From the NCBI RefSeq assembly GCF_018873765.1, contig NC_057926.1, positions 37,804,946-37,868,945 of the forward strand: a stretch of 64,000 nucleotides of DNA, written 5' to 3'. Below the pieces are notes generated by a model that was not told the origin of the DNA, searched no databases, and saw nothing but the letters and a program-made list of their open reading frames with translations. Positions 23,103 through 35,200 of this stretch are shown here, piece after piece (within the stretch, counting starts at the first letter, position 1; the number at the start of each line of letters is the position of its first letter). The translations under genes and the position numbers were made by a program. This DNA comes from Telopea speciosissima. Taxonomy: Eukaryota > Streptophyta > Magnoliopsida > Proteales > Proteaceae.

Positions 23103-26100
23103 GTGGTCGAGATGCCCGCCAAGAAACTCAAGCCAGCGACGACGATCTCCTTCACCGAAGCCAACCTCGAAGGTATAAGTTTACCTCATGATGATGCTTT
23201 AGTGGTGCAGGTAGAAATTACGAACAGACCTGTCCACCGTGTATTGGTCGATACCAGCGCATCCGTGGACCTTATGTCACTAGAAGCGTACCGATAATTT
23301 GGCTTCGGCAACGAAGCGTTCAAGTCAGAAGGCACCTCACTTCATGGGTTCTCGGGAGCTACCGTGACCATCAAAGGCTCGATCGACCTGCTGGTCACGA
23401 TTGGGCAAGCTCCATGCCAGGCGACGATTCAAGTCAAATTCATGGTGATACGGTCGGTAGTGGCTTTCAACGCCATACTCGGCCATCCTTCATTGACCGC
23501 CCTCCAAGCCATCATCTCCCTGACACACTTGAAGATGAAGTTCCCCACCGAGAACGGTGTCAGTGAGGTCCGAGGCGACCAGAAGAAGGCACGAGAATGC
23601 TACGCTACATTCGTCAAGCAAAACAAGGGTAATGTTCGAGGAATGACAATGTGCGTCGAGCATCTCCCCGAGGATTAGCGGGATGAGCTTATCGAAAGGA
23701 GAGGACGACCCGTGGAAGACTTGACCCCATTTCATCTCAGCGAAGATGACCCAACAAAGGTGGTCCAGCTTGGATCATTATTAAATGAAAATCAAAGGAA
23801 TCAGCTCAGAGTTTTCTTGAAGGCGAACGCCGATGTCTTTGCCTGGTCGGCTGCCGACATGACTGGCATACCCAGGCATATAGCTGAGCACCGGCTCCAC
23901 GTAGATCCAGGTCAAAAACCAATCCGACAGAAGAGAAGAAACTACGCACTTGATCGAAAAACCGCGATCAAAGAAGAGGTGGAGAAGCTTCGCCGATCAG
24001 GGTTCATCCGAGAAGAAAAATTCTCGACCTGGTTGGCTAACGTCGTCATGGTCCCCAAACCGAACGGAAAGTGGAGAATGTGTGTTGACTACACTGATCT
24101 CAATAAGGCTTATCCAAAAGATGAGTACCCACTACCTCGGATTGACCTCCTAATCGACGCCACGGCAGGTCACGAGATGCTGAGTTTCATGGACGCGTAC
24201 TCCGGCTACAACCAAATCATGATGCATGAGGAGGACGAGTCATACACGGCATTCCAAACTGACCAAGAAAATTTTTGCTACAAGGTCATGCCGTTCAGAT
24301 TGAAGAACGCCGGAGTGACATACCAGCGCCTTGTGAACTATATATTCCACGGGCAGATCGGAAGGAACATGGAAGTCTACGTGGATGACATGTTGGTGAA
24401 AAGTTTGAAGGCCGAACACCACTTGGCCAACCTGGAAGAAGCCTTTGGCGTATTGAGGAAGAACCAAATGAAGCTGAACCCGGCCAAATGTGCATTCGGC
24501 GTGACCTCGGGAAAGTTCATCGGCTTCATGGTCTCTGTCAGAGGCATCGAAGCCAACCCGGCAAAAATTAGAGCCATCCAAGAGATGAGTCCTCCAAGGA
24601 CGATCCAAGAAGTACAGAGGCTAAAAGGGCATGTGGCGGCGTTGGCGCGATTCATGTCGAGATCGGGCGACAAGTGCCTACCGTTCTTTAAGGCCCTTAA
24701 GAATATCCAGAACCCAAAGGACTTTATCTGGTCAGACGAATGCCAGGAAGCTTTTGAAGAGCTGAAGAAATATTGGAGAACCCGCCTCTCCTCATCCGAC
24801 TCAAACCAAAAAAGGACCTTCAAGTCTACTTAGCCGCTACCCCTGTAGCGGTCAGTGCGGTGTTGATCAGAGAAGAGAGTCAGACTCAAAGGCTGATATA
24901 CTACATCAGCCACGTTCTTGTCGATGCCGAGACAAGGTACTCTGGGTTCAAGAAAGTACCATTCGCTCTTGTTACGGCTGTAAGGAAACTAAGGCCGTAC
25001 TTCCAAGCTCATCCGATCACGGTACTGACCGACCAGCCACTCAAGAAGATATTGCACAAACCCGACATTTCGAGATGGCTGATTACCTGGGCGGTTGAGC
25101 TAAGTGAATACGATATAAGCTATCGTCCGAGGACGGTGATAAAAGGACAAGCCCTTACCGACTTCATCGCCGAATGCATAGGACCCGACCTTGAGGTCGG
25201 GGAGGAAAAGACAGTAGAAGAGGTCGGGGCTACGGCCGACCCGACATGGACCATGAATGTCGATGGCTCAAGCAACTCCGGAGGAAGCGGGGCCGGCCTG
25301 ATACTGGTAAGCCCCGAAGGGTTTCTGATCTAATATGCCCTGAGGTTCAAGTTTCTCGCCTCGAACAACGAGGCTGAGTATGAAGCCCTTCTAGCTGGAC
25401 TTCGAGTTAGCAAAGCAATGGGCATAAAGCGGTTGAAGGTGCGAGGAAACTCCCAACTCGTGGTCAACCAGGTCAACGGAGACTATGAAGCGAAAGATGA
25501 AAGGATGATAGCTTACCTGAACCGAGCCCGAGATATGATTTCCGAACTCGAGCACTTTGAGATGACTCAAATACCGAGAAAAGAAAATGCCGCGGCTGAC
25601 TCCCTGTCTAGGTTGGCCGAGGCTGACCTCCAATATCTGAGTCGGTCAGTATACATAGAAATCTTGGAGAAGCCCTCCTTACAAGAAGAAAGCGTAAAGC
25701 ACATTGAAGATGACGGGCCGACCTGGTTGGACCCCATTATCAACTACTTGGAGAATAACCTGCTCCCGGAGAACCGAGACGAAGCAAGAAAGGTTAAGAT
25801 CCGAGCTGCCAAGTACGCCATGATCGACAGAATGCTCTACAAAAGAGTAATCTCGGCCCCTCTTCTTCGATGCCTTGGACCAAAGGGGGCCGAGTATGCA
25901 TTGGCCGAGGTGCATGAGGGAATATGCGGGAGTCACATGGGTGGCCGAGCTCTTGCATACAAGATACTTCGGCAAGGATTCTATTGGCCAAGAATGCAAG
26001 AAGAGGCCATGAGGTATGTGAAGACGTGCGAGAAGTGTCAACTGTTCGCACCAATCCCAAGCCGACCCGCAATAAAGTTGACTTCAATGCTGAGCCCAAT

Positions 26101-26956
26101 CCCATTCGCTATGTGGGGAATGGACATTCTCGGAGATTTCACCCCGGCATCGGGGAACAGAAAGTATGTGGTAGTCGCGATCGATTACTTCACCAAGTGG
26201 GTCGAGGCCGAGCCCCTTGCCACCATCACCGAGAAGAATATGGAGAAATTCTTCCAAGACAAAGTCATCTACCGGTTCGGACTACCGAAAGTGCTCATCA
26301 CTGATAATGGCACCCAATTCAACAACCCGGCCTTTCGAGAATTCTGCGAACACTTCTACATTGACTTTTGACCCGTCTCAGTAGCTCATCCGCAAGCAAA
26401 TGGACAAGTAGAAGTGTCCAACCGAACATTACTCGCCGGCATTAAGAGAAGGCTAGATGAGGCCAAGGGGAGATGGGTGGAAGAACTCCCAAGTGTCCTA
26501 TGGGCATATCGGACGACAGGAAGAACTCCAACCGGGGAGAGTCCTTTTCGCCTTGCTTATGGGACCGAAGCCCTCGCCCCGATTGAAATTATGGCCTCGT
26601 CGTACCGAGTGCTCAACTTCGATGAGAAGACCTATCAAGATGGACTGAGAGCCAACCTTGACTTCCTCGATGAAGTTCGAGAAAATGCCCTACTCCGAAA
26701 CGCAGCATACCAACAGAGGACGGCAAAGTACTATGACTCAAGAGTAAAAGAGCGGCACTTCCGTCAAGGGGACCTTGTTCTCAGAAAGCTTAGCGCATCC
26801 CAGCCGAGGCAGCAAGGAAAGTTAGCACCAAATTGGGAAGGCCCATACATAGTCTCCAAGCAAATTCGCCCTGGCACATATCGCTTGCAGACTCTGGGGG
26901 GCAAGAAGGTACCGAGACCTTGGAACTCGAAAAATTTGAAGAAGTTTTTTCAATAA
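23103..26956 (+). pseudogene. pol: pol of element A: protease, RT, two RNases H, integrase (broken)
   Basis: Continues the gag frame. Protease VLVDTSASVDLMS (catalytic Asp 23250-23252). Reverse transcriptase about 23905-24640 with MCVDYTDLNKAYPKDEYPLP and YVDD at 24378-24389. A tethered RNase H about 24830-25110 lacks the usual first Asp. The archaeal-type RNase H is about 25250-25615, with GNSQL where B has GDSQL. Integrase about 25900-26400 has HEGICGSHM, CEKCQ, MDILGDF and ITDNGTQF. Lesions: TAA 23295, TAG 23676, a 1-bp loss near 24774, TAA 25331 and TGA 26369. It cannot make a complete enzyme set. The domain order is that of Ty3/gypsy, Tat lineage. Confidence 0.92.
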
Positions 26957-26998
26957 CTGAGAATGCTTGTATTTGGCTTCAGCTCCGACATTTGATTC

Positions 26999-27004
26999 AA
27001 TAAA
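26999..27004 (+). terminator. Candidate poly(A) signal after pol of element A
   Basis: AATAAA about 45 bp after the pol stop, conserved in element B (36030-36035). It lies before the 66-bp repeats, so a sense RNA ended here would not enter the antisense gene. Confidence 0.4.
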
Positions 27005-27046
27005 GTCTTTCTCCACCACTTAACGTATTTGCAAGCTCCTAAATCA

Positions 27047-27345
27047 AAGTCGTAAGATCGGTCCTCATAGACCTGGCCGACCTCAAAGACCGACCCTCAT
27101 TGGTCGGTAGCCAAGTCGTAAGACCGGTCCTCATAGACCTGGCCGACCTCAAAGACCGACCCTCATAGGTCGACAACCAAGTCGTAAGATCGGTTCTCAT
27201 AGACCTGGCCGACCTCAAAGACCGACCATCATAGGTCGGCAGCCAAGTCGTAAGACCGGTCCTCATAGACCTGGCCGACCTCAAAGATCGACCCTCATAG
27301 GTCGGCAGCCAAGTCGTAAGACCGGTTCTCATAGACCCGACCGAC
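27047..27345. repeat. 66-bp tandem repeat in element A (~4.5 units)
   Basis: Units start at 27047, 27113, 27179, 27245 and 27311 (exact 66-bp spacing; the last is partial). Each has AAGTCGTAAGA(C/T)CGG, TCATAGACCTGGCCGACCTC and a small hairpin around CCGACCCTCATAGGTCGG. The minus-strand open frame across it is a 22-residue repeat, which follows only from 66 being divisible by three. Confidence 0.92.
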
Positions 27346-27365
27346 TTCTCAAGAGCAAACATCAC

Positions 27366-27784
27366 CCTTTTTGGCCGAGCCTAACAAAGTTCAAAACTAA
27401 GCTAAGGCATTAAGCTCGGCCAGGAAGGATGCTCGGCCACGCATCCGTTTATATGATAGCCTGTCCAATCAGACCAAAGGGAACGGCGAATTAACCAACT
27501 AAGGCGAGGAGTACATTGACCTCGGGCATGGCATGGCCGAGCCGCCGACCACGTGAGGGATGGGCAAAAAAGAGACAAGTTCCTAAGCTCGGCTAGCAAA
27601 ATGACTCGGCAGCTCGGCCACAAAAAGAACAGAGTACACAAGGAAAAGAAGGTAAAGACCGCCGAGCTAAAACACTTAGACAGATTCTGGCAAAAATAAA
27701 TTTTTTCATTCATTATAAGCCGACTGATCGGCACGGTTACAAAGGGCAGTCCGGCCCCCACAAAAAAAAAAAAAAAAAAAATTT
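27366..27784. other. Element A spacer between repeat and antisense gene
   Basis: Non-coding. A poly(A) run (27763-27781) lies immediately beyond the stop codon of the minus-strand gene. The same arrangement is seen in B. Confidence 0.5.
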
Positions 27785-29229
27785 TTACATCTCGGTCTCC
27801 TCGGGGTTGGACTTGGAGGTGACCTCGGAAGTGTCCACGGCAGTAGGCTCGGCAGGAGGGTCTTGTGGTCCAGCTTCTAGAGGGAAGACGTCGACCGGAG
27901 TAGGTTCCTCAAGGGGCAGAGCCTGGGTGACCTTGGCTCCCTCCTCATCTCCCAACTCCCCGGCAAAGGTAGTCGCATCATCATCAAAGCGGGAGAGGTT
28001 GAGATCCGGGTACGCCGCCTTGATCTCGGCCAAAAGCTCAGGTCGGCCTGCCTCGAAACCTTTGGCGTATGGAGGCCTCCTGATCTCATGGCAGACATCA
28101 GCGTACTCCTCTGATTGAAGATAGTCGCTGACCGCCTCGTTCCGAGCCGTAGCTAGATCTTCCTTGGCCTTCTCCCTCACCTCGGCAAGGTGAGCCTGCA
28201 GAGCCCGGACCTTTTCTCTCTGCCTGACCACCTCGGCCTGAGAGCTCTCCACCTCGGCCTCGGCGGCAGTGAGCTTCTCTTGGGTCTCTCGACGCCTTTG
28301 AATGGCATCCTGGGCATCCTGGTATGCCTTCTTGCACTGGACGCCTAAGGAATGGTTCTCGGTCAGGAGCCGCTCAAAGCGGAGCATGGTCTCCACTGCC
28401 TTGGCGAAGCCCTACAAAAAAGCACGAGAACAAAAATCAAGACAGACTACACAGATCATATCTAATCACAAGAGCCGACAAGGAAACTTACCGTGTTGAA
28501 ATCCTGGAACAGAGTAGAGAGGAGCTCGGGGTCAGACAGCGCCTCAAGCTTCTCCTTGTCGGTTGGAAGTCGACCTGCATCCAGCCATTCTTTGGCGTGT
28601 GAGGCCGACGTCAAAGCCGAGTCCCCGGGGAAGAGGCGTCAGGTCGGCCTTACAGGAACATTGTTGGCCGAGGCCCTCCCCAAGACGTATCAGGAGATGT
28701 TGGTGGGTGAAGCCACGGACGAAAGACCACCCGTCGTCAGATTGACCGAGAGCTTCTGACGCTTGATGTCTCTCGGCAGGCTCCTCTTGCCTTTTCGGCC
28801 TTTCCCCTTCCTCGGGGACCCTGCTGGGCCCGTATTCTTCTCGGCCTCAAGGCCGACCATAGCGTCCGACGGCCCCGGCATCACGGCCTTGCCCTTGGGG
28901 GCCTTGGAAGACTTGCCCCGGGACTTCTTCTCAATATTCTTCTTCCTTTGATCTGCCAGGGTCTCGGCCCTTAGCCGAGCTGTATCCATTGGGGGAATAT
29001 GGCCAACCACTGCAAGAGAAACCGAGAACATAAAAAATAAGTAGAAACAAAAAAGAAGACTAAGTAAAAGGGGTCAGCTCGGACCACCAAGACAGGCTCG
29101 GCTCGGGCTCCTACCAGGGGTCATATGCCACCTCTGAAGAAACCCCTCGTCCTGAAGCTGGAGGACATCGAAGGGTGGACGCTAGAGGATCAGGTCAACC
29201 GAGGTCATCTCGTTCTCGGTCAGGGGTAG
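27785..29229 (-). pseudogene. Antisense gene of element A, 3' part (exon 1 tail, exons 2 and 3)
   Basis: Minus-strand gene convergent to pol. The exon 1 tail is 29229-29115, exon 2 29009-28492, exon 3 28411-27785, with GT-AG introns 29114-29010 and 28491-28412. Exon 2 is Lys/Arg-rich (KGKGRKGKR). Exon 3 is a Glu/Ala/Lys-rich coiled coil (KLTAAEAEVESSQAEVVRQR) followed by a conserved FDDDATTFAGE tail. A TGA at about 28692 (CGA in B) stops exon 2. The 5' part of exon 1 is 11 kb away at 40371-41234, separated by element B. The family is the putative gypsy-type transposon protein; function unknown. Confidence 0.8.
29225..29229. repeat. Target-site duplication GGTAG, left copy
   Basis: GGTAG directly before the 5' LTR of B. 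The right copy is 40366-40370, after the 3' LTR. Removing B and one copy rejoins the exon 1 sequence of element A as found uninterrupted in B at 38305-38340. Confidence 0.92.
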
Positions 29230-29948
29230 TGATGAGGCATAAAACACCCCACCTATCAGAGGCTGCCACGTGGCCGACCCGACCTCAATCCGAGAACCGA
29301 GTTGGGCCGAGCAGGAAATTGGGCCGACCCCATATCCGATAAGTCACCTGACAAAGCCTGGTTTGAGCGAGCTGGCCGGTGACTGAGGCCGAGATTATAC
29401 GGGTCAGCCAGGGACTCCTAGCCGACCTCATGGCCGAGACCAACCTCCTCTCGGGCCGACCTCCATGGCCGACCCCAAGGGCCGACCTCGTAGGCTGAGC
29501 CCTCCTCCATTGAGGCTCCCATAGCACCCCATCGGGGATCTCCGGCCACGTCAAGCACATCCCGAGAATCACGGGATAAGGACCGAGCCACGATCCCAAA
29601 GACAAACACGTAATCACACTCTACATGGACTCTTACCTTAATAAGAGTCCGACCCCGAAAATAACTCTCCACTCCGCTCTACGCGAGAGAACCTTCCGAA
29701 AGAAGGACTCCTACCATACTAGGACTCTCCCAACCGTCTCATCTCCTCCTTACTCTATAAATACCCAGGTATGGAGCTCTATTCCACAGCTGGCTTTTTA
29801 GTACGCAGTTACGCTGTCGCGTTGAAGACCTGACTTGAGTATCGGAGAGTCCTAGGCCGGAGCCACACCGGCCCTCTTGCGCTCATTGCTTGGTTTTTGC
29901 AGGTTCATTCACGGGCGAACCAAGTACCGGAGGTTTTCACACGCAACA
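29230..29948 (+). repeat. 5' LTR of element B
   Basis: 719 bp, TGATGAGG to GCAACA. TATAAATA at 29756-29763 is the likely promoter box, with the transcript start expected about 30 bp later. Confidence 0.92.
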
Positions 29949-29952
29949 GATT

Positions 29953-29970
29953 TGGCGCCGTCTGTGGGAA
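29953..29970 (+). promoter_or_regulatory. Primer-binding site of element B
   Basis: TGGCGCCGTCTGTGGGAA, four bases after the LTR end; identical to that of A. Confidence 0.85.
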
Positions 29971-30018
29971 CGACATCAGCAAGCATCGTCGTTTCTGCCA
30001 ATTCTTAGAACAATAATA

Positions 30019-32200
30019 ATGGTGCATACGAGGTCAGGGCAACACGGCTCTACTTCCCGTACGGAGGAGCCGCAACCCGTTGTGCCGACGAGACGATCAC
30101 CGCCCCCCGAAGCCTCTCGGCAGGGGATAAACAGAAGACCCCCTAGGGCAGGTGGTGCGCAGCCCATCACGGGCACCATTCCACCTCCAGAGAGCGGGAA
30201 TGGGGGAGGTGCACTAACCACGGCCGCGGCTAGCCGGGTACAGGCCGAGCCAAGTTTGGACGGGAATGTCCTACCTGCACCGCCACCCTTGCCGGAGAGT
30301 TTGGACCCAGAAGCCCCGGCAAATAATCGACAGGTTATGGATTTGCAGCTGCAGATGCTCCACACCAACGAGATGCTGCGCGCCTTCATGAACCAGATGG
30401 CCCGAGGCGGGCTGATGGGTCAGCTGCCGGCCGCGCTCCCTCCAGCTCCGGCCCGCGCTGAAAGAAACTTGCAGCAAAATGGTGGCCGGCGTAGGGCCGA
30501 GCCGAGTCGGGCTGTGTCCTCGCATCCGTCTCGTCAGAAGACTCCACCTCCGCGCCCCAGTAGAGGCGCTCGGCGGGGTGAACAAGAACATCGCCAAAGC
30601 CCGCGAACAGGGCATGAAATTGAACCAGTCGGCTCTGTGGCAAGGAGATCGATATTTTCTGTACGGATCGGAGAGGACGAACCGCCGAGGATATTCCGAG
30701 AACAAAGGAAAGACCAGGTTGAAAGGCGCGCACCGAGACACGGAGAAGGATCGCGTCATACTCCCCGGCGTCCGAGCTCACCTCCCCGAGAAGAACAACA
30801 GGGGAGTCCCCGAGGGTCCAACTTCCAAGAAGACAAAAGAACAAGGAAGGACGGTGAGGACCGAGCCGACCATAATGGCCGACTACAGCGAGACAACCGA
30901 TCCTATCAACCCCGGGCCGAGGATCCGGTTGACCAAGCACCTGAAACCGAGCTGGAGAAGCAGCTACGAGACTTGGCCGAGCAGGTGGAGGGGTTGAAGA
31001 AACAGGCGACCCCGGACGCCTACTCTTTGGTCGGGCGTCACCCTTATCCTCCCGAGATCATGACCGCGCCGCTACCACAAGGTTTCAAACCTCCCCCGTT
31101 CGACCGGTATGACGGGACGACCGACCCGACAGATCACATCAACTACTTTAATGCGATGATGACCATGTACGGGGGAACGGAGACCGTTTCTTGCCGAGCC
31201 TTCCCTGCATCCCTCAAAGGCGCGGGGACCTCATGGTTTTCCTGGTTGCCGCCGAATTCCATAAGAAGCTTCGTTCAACTCTGTCGAGCCTTTGTCACGC
31301 GCTTCCAGAGTAGTATGAAACATAAGAAGACCACGGTCAACCTCCTCAGTGTGAAACAAAGGCCCGACGAGTCGATCCGAGCATTCGTCTCCCGCTTCAA
31401 CAAAGAATCCTTAGATATCAAGGATTTGGATGAGGCCACGGCCCATACGGCTATGAGCAACGGATTGGCCGACATGGACCTTATCAAGGACTTGGCCCGG
31501 AAGCCGACAAGAAACCTGGCCGAGCTCTTGGAAAGGTGCAACGAGTTCGCAAATATGGCCGAGGTCCTTCAGGCCCGGAAGGGCAACGAAGGTCGTACCG
31601 ACAAGAAAAGGCCGACAACGGACGACCGAAGAGAAGACAAAAGGCCAAGGACGGATCGCCGAGCAGACAGGTCGGATCGAGCTCGGAGCCCCGACTACAC
31701 GCCATTGAATGCATCTCGCAAGGAGATCCTGATGCAAATACAAGATGGGGGGTACATCCGCCGACCCCGACCGATGCAAGCGGGGTCATCTCGGAACCCC
31801 AACAAATATTGCCAATTCCACAAGGACATCGGTCACGACACCGAAGATTGTTATCAGCTGAAAAGAGAAATCGAAGAGCTGATAAAAGCGGGCCACTTGA
31901 AGCGATATGTCAAAGGAGGCCAAGAAGATCGAGGAGGTCGGCGGCCTGATGATCGGGATCAAAGAAGAGCCGAGCCTAGGGCCGAAAACAGGCGAGTTGA
32001 AAGAGATGATGACAAGATCCGAGCCGAGAAGAAGGAGGACGGATCCAGGCCGAGCAATGACAAGGGAGCCCCCATATACACTATCCTCGGGGGGCCCGGG
32101 CAAGAGAGTACTCGAAAGGCTAAGGCAAACGCTCGCTTCGTCGGAGTAGCCGAGAGGCCCGCCAAGAAACTCAAGCCGGCGGTGATGATCTCCTTCACGG
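30019..32200 (+). CDS. gag: gag of element B (open)
   Basis: Begins at ATG 30019 (MVHTRSGQHG). The open frame extends upstream only through a non-ATG start in the LTR, so 30019 is preferred. An Arg/Pro-rich N-terminal third is followed by a coiled-coil stretch (LEKQLRDLAEQVEGLKKQ). Next come the capsid-like block FDRYDGTTDPTDHINYF through FVQLCRAFVTRF, and a zinc-knuckle variant C-x2-H-x4-H-x4-C (31810-31851). No stop interrupts it, unlike A. It runs on without a stop into protease, so gag and pol share one frame. Role: particle assembly and RNA packaging. The end coordinate is approximate because there is no gag stop codon. Confidence 0.88.
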
Positions 32201-35200
32201 AAGCCGACCTCGAAGGTATAAGTTTACCTCATGACGATGCTTTAGTGGTGCAGGTAGAAATTGCGAACAGACCCGTACACCGTGTTGGTCGATACCGCGC
32301 ATCCGTGGACCTTATGTCATTGGAAGCGCATCGACAATTTGGCTTCGGCGATAAGCGCTTAAGCCCGAAGGAACCTCGCTTCACGGGTTCTCGGGAGCGG
32401 CCGCGACTATCAAGGGCTCGATCGATCTACTTGTCACAATTGGGCAAGCTCCCTGCCAGGCAACGATCCCAGTCAAATTCATGGTGGTACGGTCGGTTGT
32501 GGCTTTCAACGCCATACTCGGCCGTCCGTCATTGACCGCCCTCCAAGCCATCATCTCCCCGACTCACTTGAAGATGAAGTTCCCCACCGAGAACGGTGTC
32601 GGCGAGGTCCGAGGCGACCAAAAGAAGGCACGAGAGTGCTACGCTACCTTCGTCAAGCAAAATAAGGGTAATGTTCGAGGAATGGCCATGTGCGTCGAAC
32701 ATCTCCCCGAAGATCAGCGGGATGAGCTTATCGAGAGAAGAGGGCGACCCGTAGAAGACCTGACCCCACTTCATCTCAGCGAAGATGACCCAGCCAAGGT
32801 GGTCCAGCTCGGATCACTACTAAATAAAGATCAAAGGAGGCAGCTCGGAGTTTTCTTAAAAGCGAACGCCGATGTCTTCGCCTGGTCGGCCGTTGACATG
32901 TCGGGCATACCCAGACATATAGCTGAGCACCGACTCCATGTGGACCCGGGTCGGAAACCAATCAGGCAGAAGAGAAGGAACTACGCACTTGATCGACAAA
33001 CGACAATCAAAGAAGAGGTGGAGAAGCTTCGCCGATCAGGATTCACCCGAGAAGAGAAATTCCCGACCTGGTTGGCTAACGTCGTCATGGTCCCTAAACC
33101 GAACGGGAAGTGGAGAATGTGTGTCGACTACACCGACCTCAACAAGGCCTGCCCAAAAGATGAGTACCCACTACCTCGGATCGACCTCTTGATCGACGCC
33201 ACGGCAGGTCACGAGTTGCTGAGTTTCATGGATGCGTACTCCGGCTACAACCAAATCATGATGCATGAGGAGGACGAGTCGTACACGGTCTTCCGAACTG
33301 ACCAAGAGAATTTCTGCTACAAGGTCATGCCGTTCAGATTGAAGAACGCCGGAGCGACATACCAGCGCCTCGTGAACTATATATTCCGCGAGCAGATCGG
33401 AAAGAACATGGAAGTCTACGTTGACGACATGTTGGTGAAAAGTTTGAAGGCCGAGTACCACTTGGCCGACCTGGAAGAAGCCTTCGGCGTATTGAGGAAG
33501 AACCAGATGAAGCTGAATCCCGCCAAGTGTGCATTCGGAGTAACCTCGGGAAAGTTCCTCGGCTTCATGGTCTCTGTCAGAGGCATCGAAGCCAATCCGG
33601 CAAAAATCAGAGCAATCCAAGAGATGAGTCCTCCAAGGACGATCCGAGAAGTACAAAGGCTAAACGGACGTGTGGCGGCGTTGGCCCGATTCATGTCGAG
33701 ATCGGGCGACAAGTGCCTACCGTTTTTTAAGGCCCTAAGGAATATCCGGAACCCAAAAGATTTTATCTAGTCATCCGAATGCCAAGAAGCTTTTGAAGAG
33801 CTGAAGAAATATTTGGAGAACCCACCTCTTCTCAGCCGACCTGAACCAAAAGAGGAACTTCAAGTCTACTTAGCCGTCACTCCCGTAGCGGTCAGTGCGG
33901 TGTTGATCAGGGAAGAGAGTCGAACTCAAAGGCCGATATACTATGTCAGCCACGTTCTTGTTGATGCCGAGACAAGGTATTCCGGGTTCGAGAAAGTAGC
34001 ATTCGCCCTAATCACGGCTGCAAGGAAACTAAGGCCGTACTTTCAAGCTCATCCGATCGTGGTACTGACCGACCAGCCACTCAAAAAGATATTACACAAA
34101 CCCGATGTTTCGGGACGGCTGATTTCCTGGGCAGTTGAGCTAAGTGAATATGATACAAGCTATCGACCGAGGACGGCGATAAAAGGACAAGCCCTGGCCG
34201 ACTTCATTGCCGAATGCACGGGGCCCGAACATGAGGTTGGAGAAGAAAAAATAGTCCAAGAGGTCGGGGCTACGGCCGACCCGATTTGGACAATGAATGT
34301 TGACGGCTCAAGCAATTCCGGAGGAAGCGGGGCCGGCCTAATTCTTGTGAGCCCCGAAGGCTTTCTGGTCCAATATGCCCTAAGGTTCAAGTTTCCCGCC
34401 TCAAACAATGAGGCTGAATATGAAGCCCTTCTAGCTGGACTTCGAGTCAGCAAAGCTATGGGCATAAAGCGGTTGAAGGTGCGAGGAGACTCCCAACTCG
34501 TGGTCAACCAGGTCAACGGAGACTACGAGGCAAAAGACGAAAGGATGATAGCATACTTGGGTCGAGCCCGAGATCTGATCTCCGAGCTCGAACACTTCGA
34601 GATGACTCGAATACCGAGAGAAGAGAATGCCGCGGCGGACTCCTTATCTAGGTTGGCCGAGGCCGACCTCCAATATCTGAGCCGGTCAGTATACATAGAA
34701 ATATTGGAGAAGCCATCCTTACAAGACGAAAGCATAAAGCACATTGAAGAGGATGGGCCGACCTGGTTGGACCCCATTGTCAACTACTTGGAAAATGATC
34801 TGCTCCCGGGGAATCGAGACGAAGCAAGGAAGGTTAAGATCCGATCTTCCAAGTACTCGATGATCGACGGAGTACTCTACAAAAGGGCAATCTCGGCCCC
34901 TCTTCTCCGATGTCTGGGACCGAAGGGGGCCGAGTATGCATTAGCCGAGGTGCATGAGGGAATATGCGGGAGTCACATGGGCGGCCGAGCTCTTGCATAC
35001 AGGATACTTCGGCAAGGATTCTATTGGCCAAGAATGCAGGAAGAGGCCATGAAATACGTGAAGACGTGTGAGAAGTGCCAACTGTTCGCGCCAATCCCAA
35101 GCCGACCAGCAACAAAATTAACCTCAATGCTGAGCCCAATCCCATTCGCTATGTGGGGAATGGACATTCTCGGAGATTTCACCCCAGCATCGGGAAACAG

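Noticed and set aside
27047..27345. CRISPR-like array
   Set aside because: Units are contiguous with no spacers, and this is a plant retrotransposon.
27039..27365. 22-residue repeat protein on the minus strand (also 35990-36526)
   Set aside because: It is the 66-bp DNA repeat read through; the unit length is a multiple of three, so no selection is needed to keep it open.
28302..28759. Plus-strand open frames over the antisense gene of A (and 37078-38185 in B)
   Set aside because: They are shadows of the GC-rich minus-strand exons and cross their introns.
29890..30018. N-terminal extension of element B gag from 29890
   Set aside because: It begins with a non-ATG codon in the LTR and crosses the primer-binding site; A has its ATG at the equivalent of 30019.
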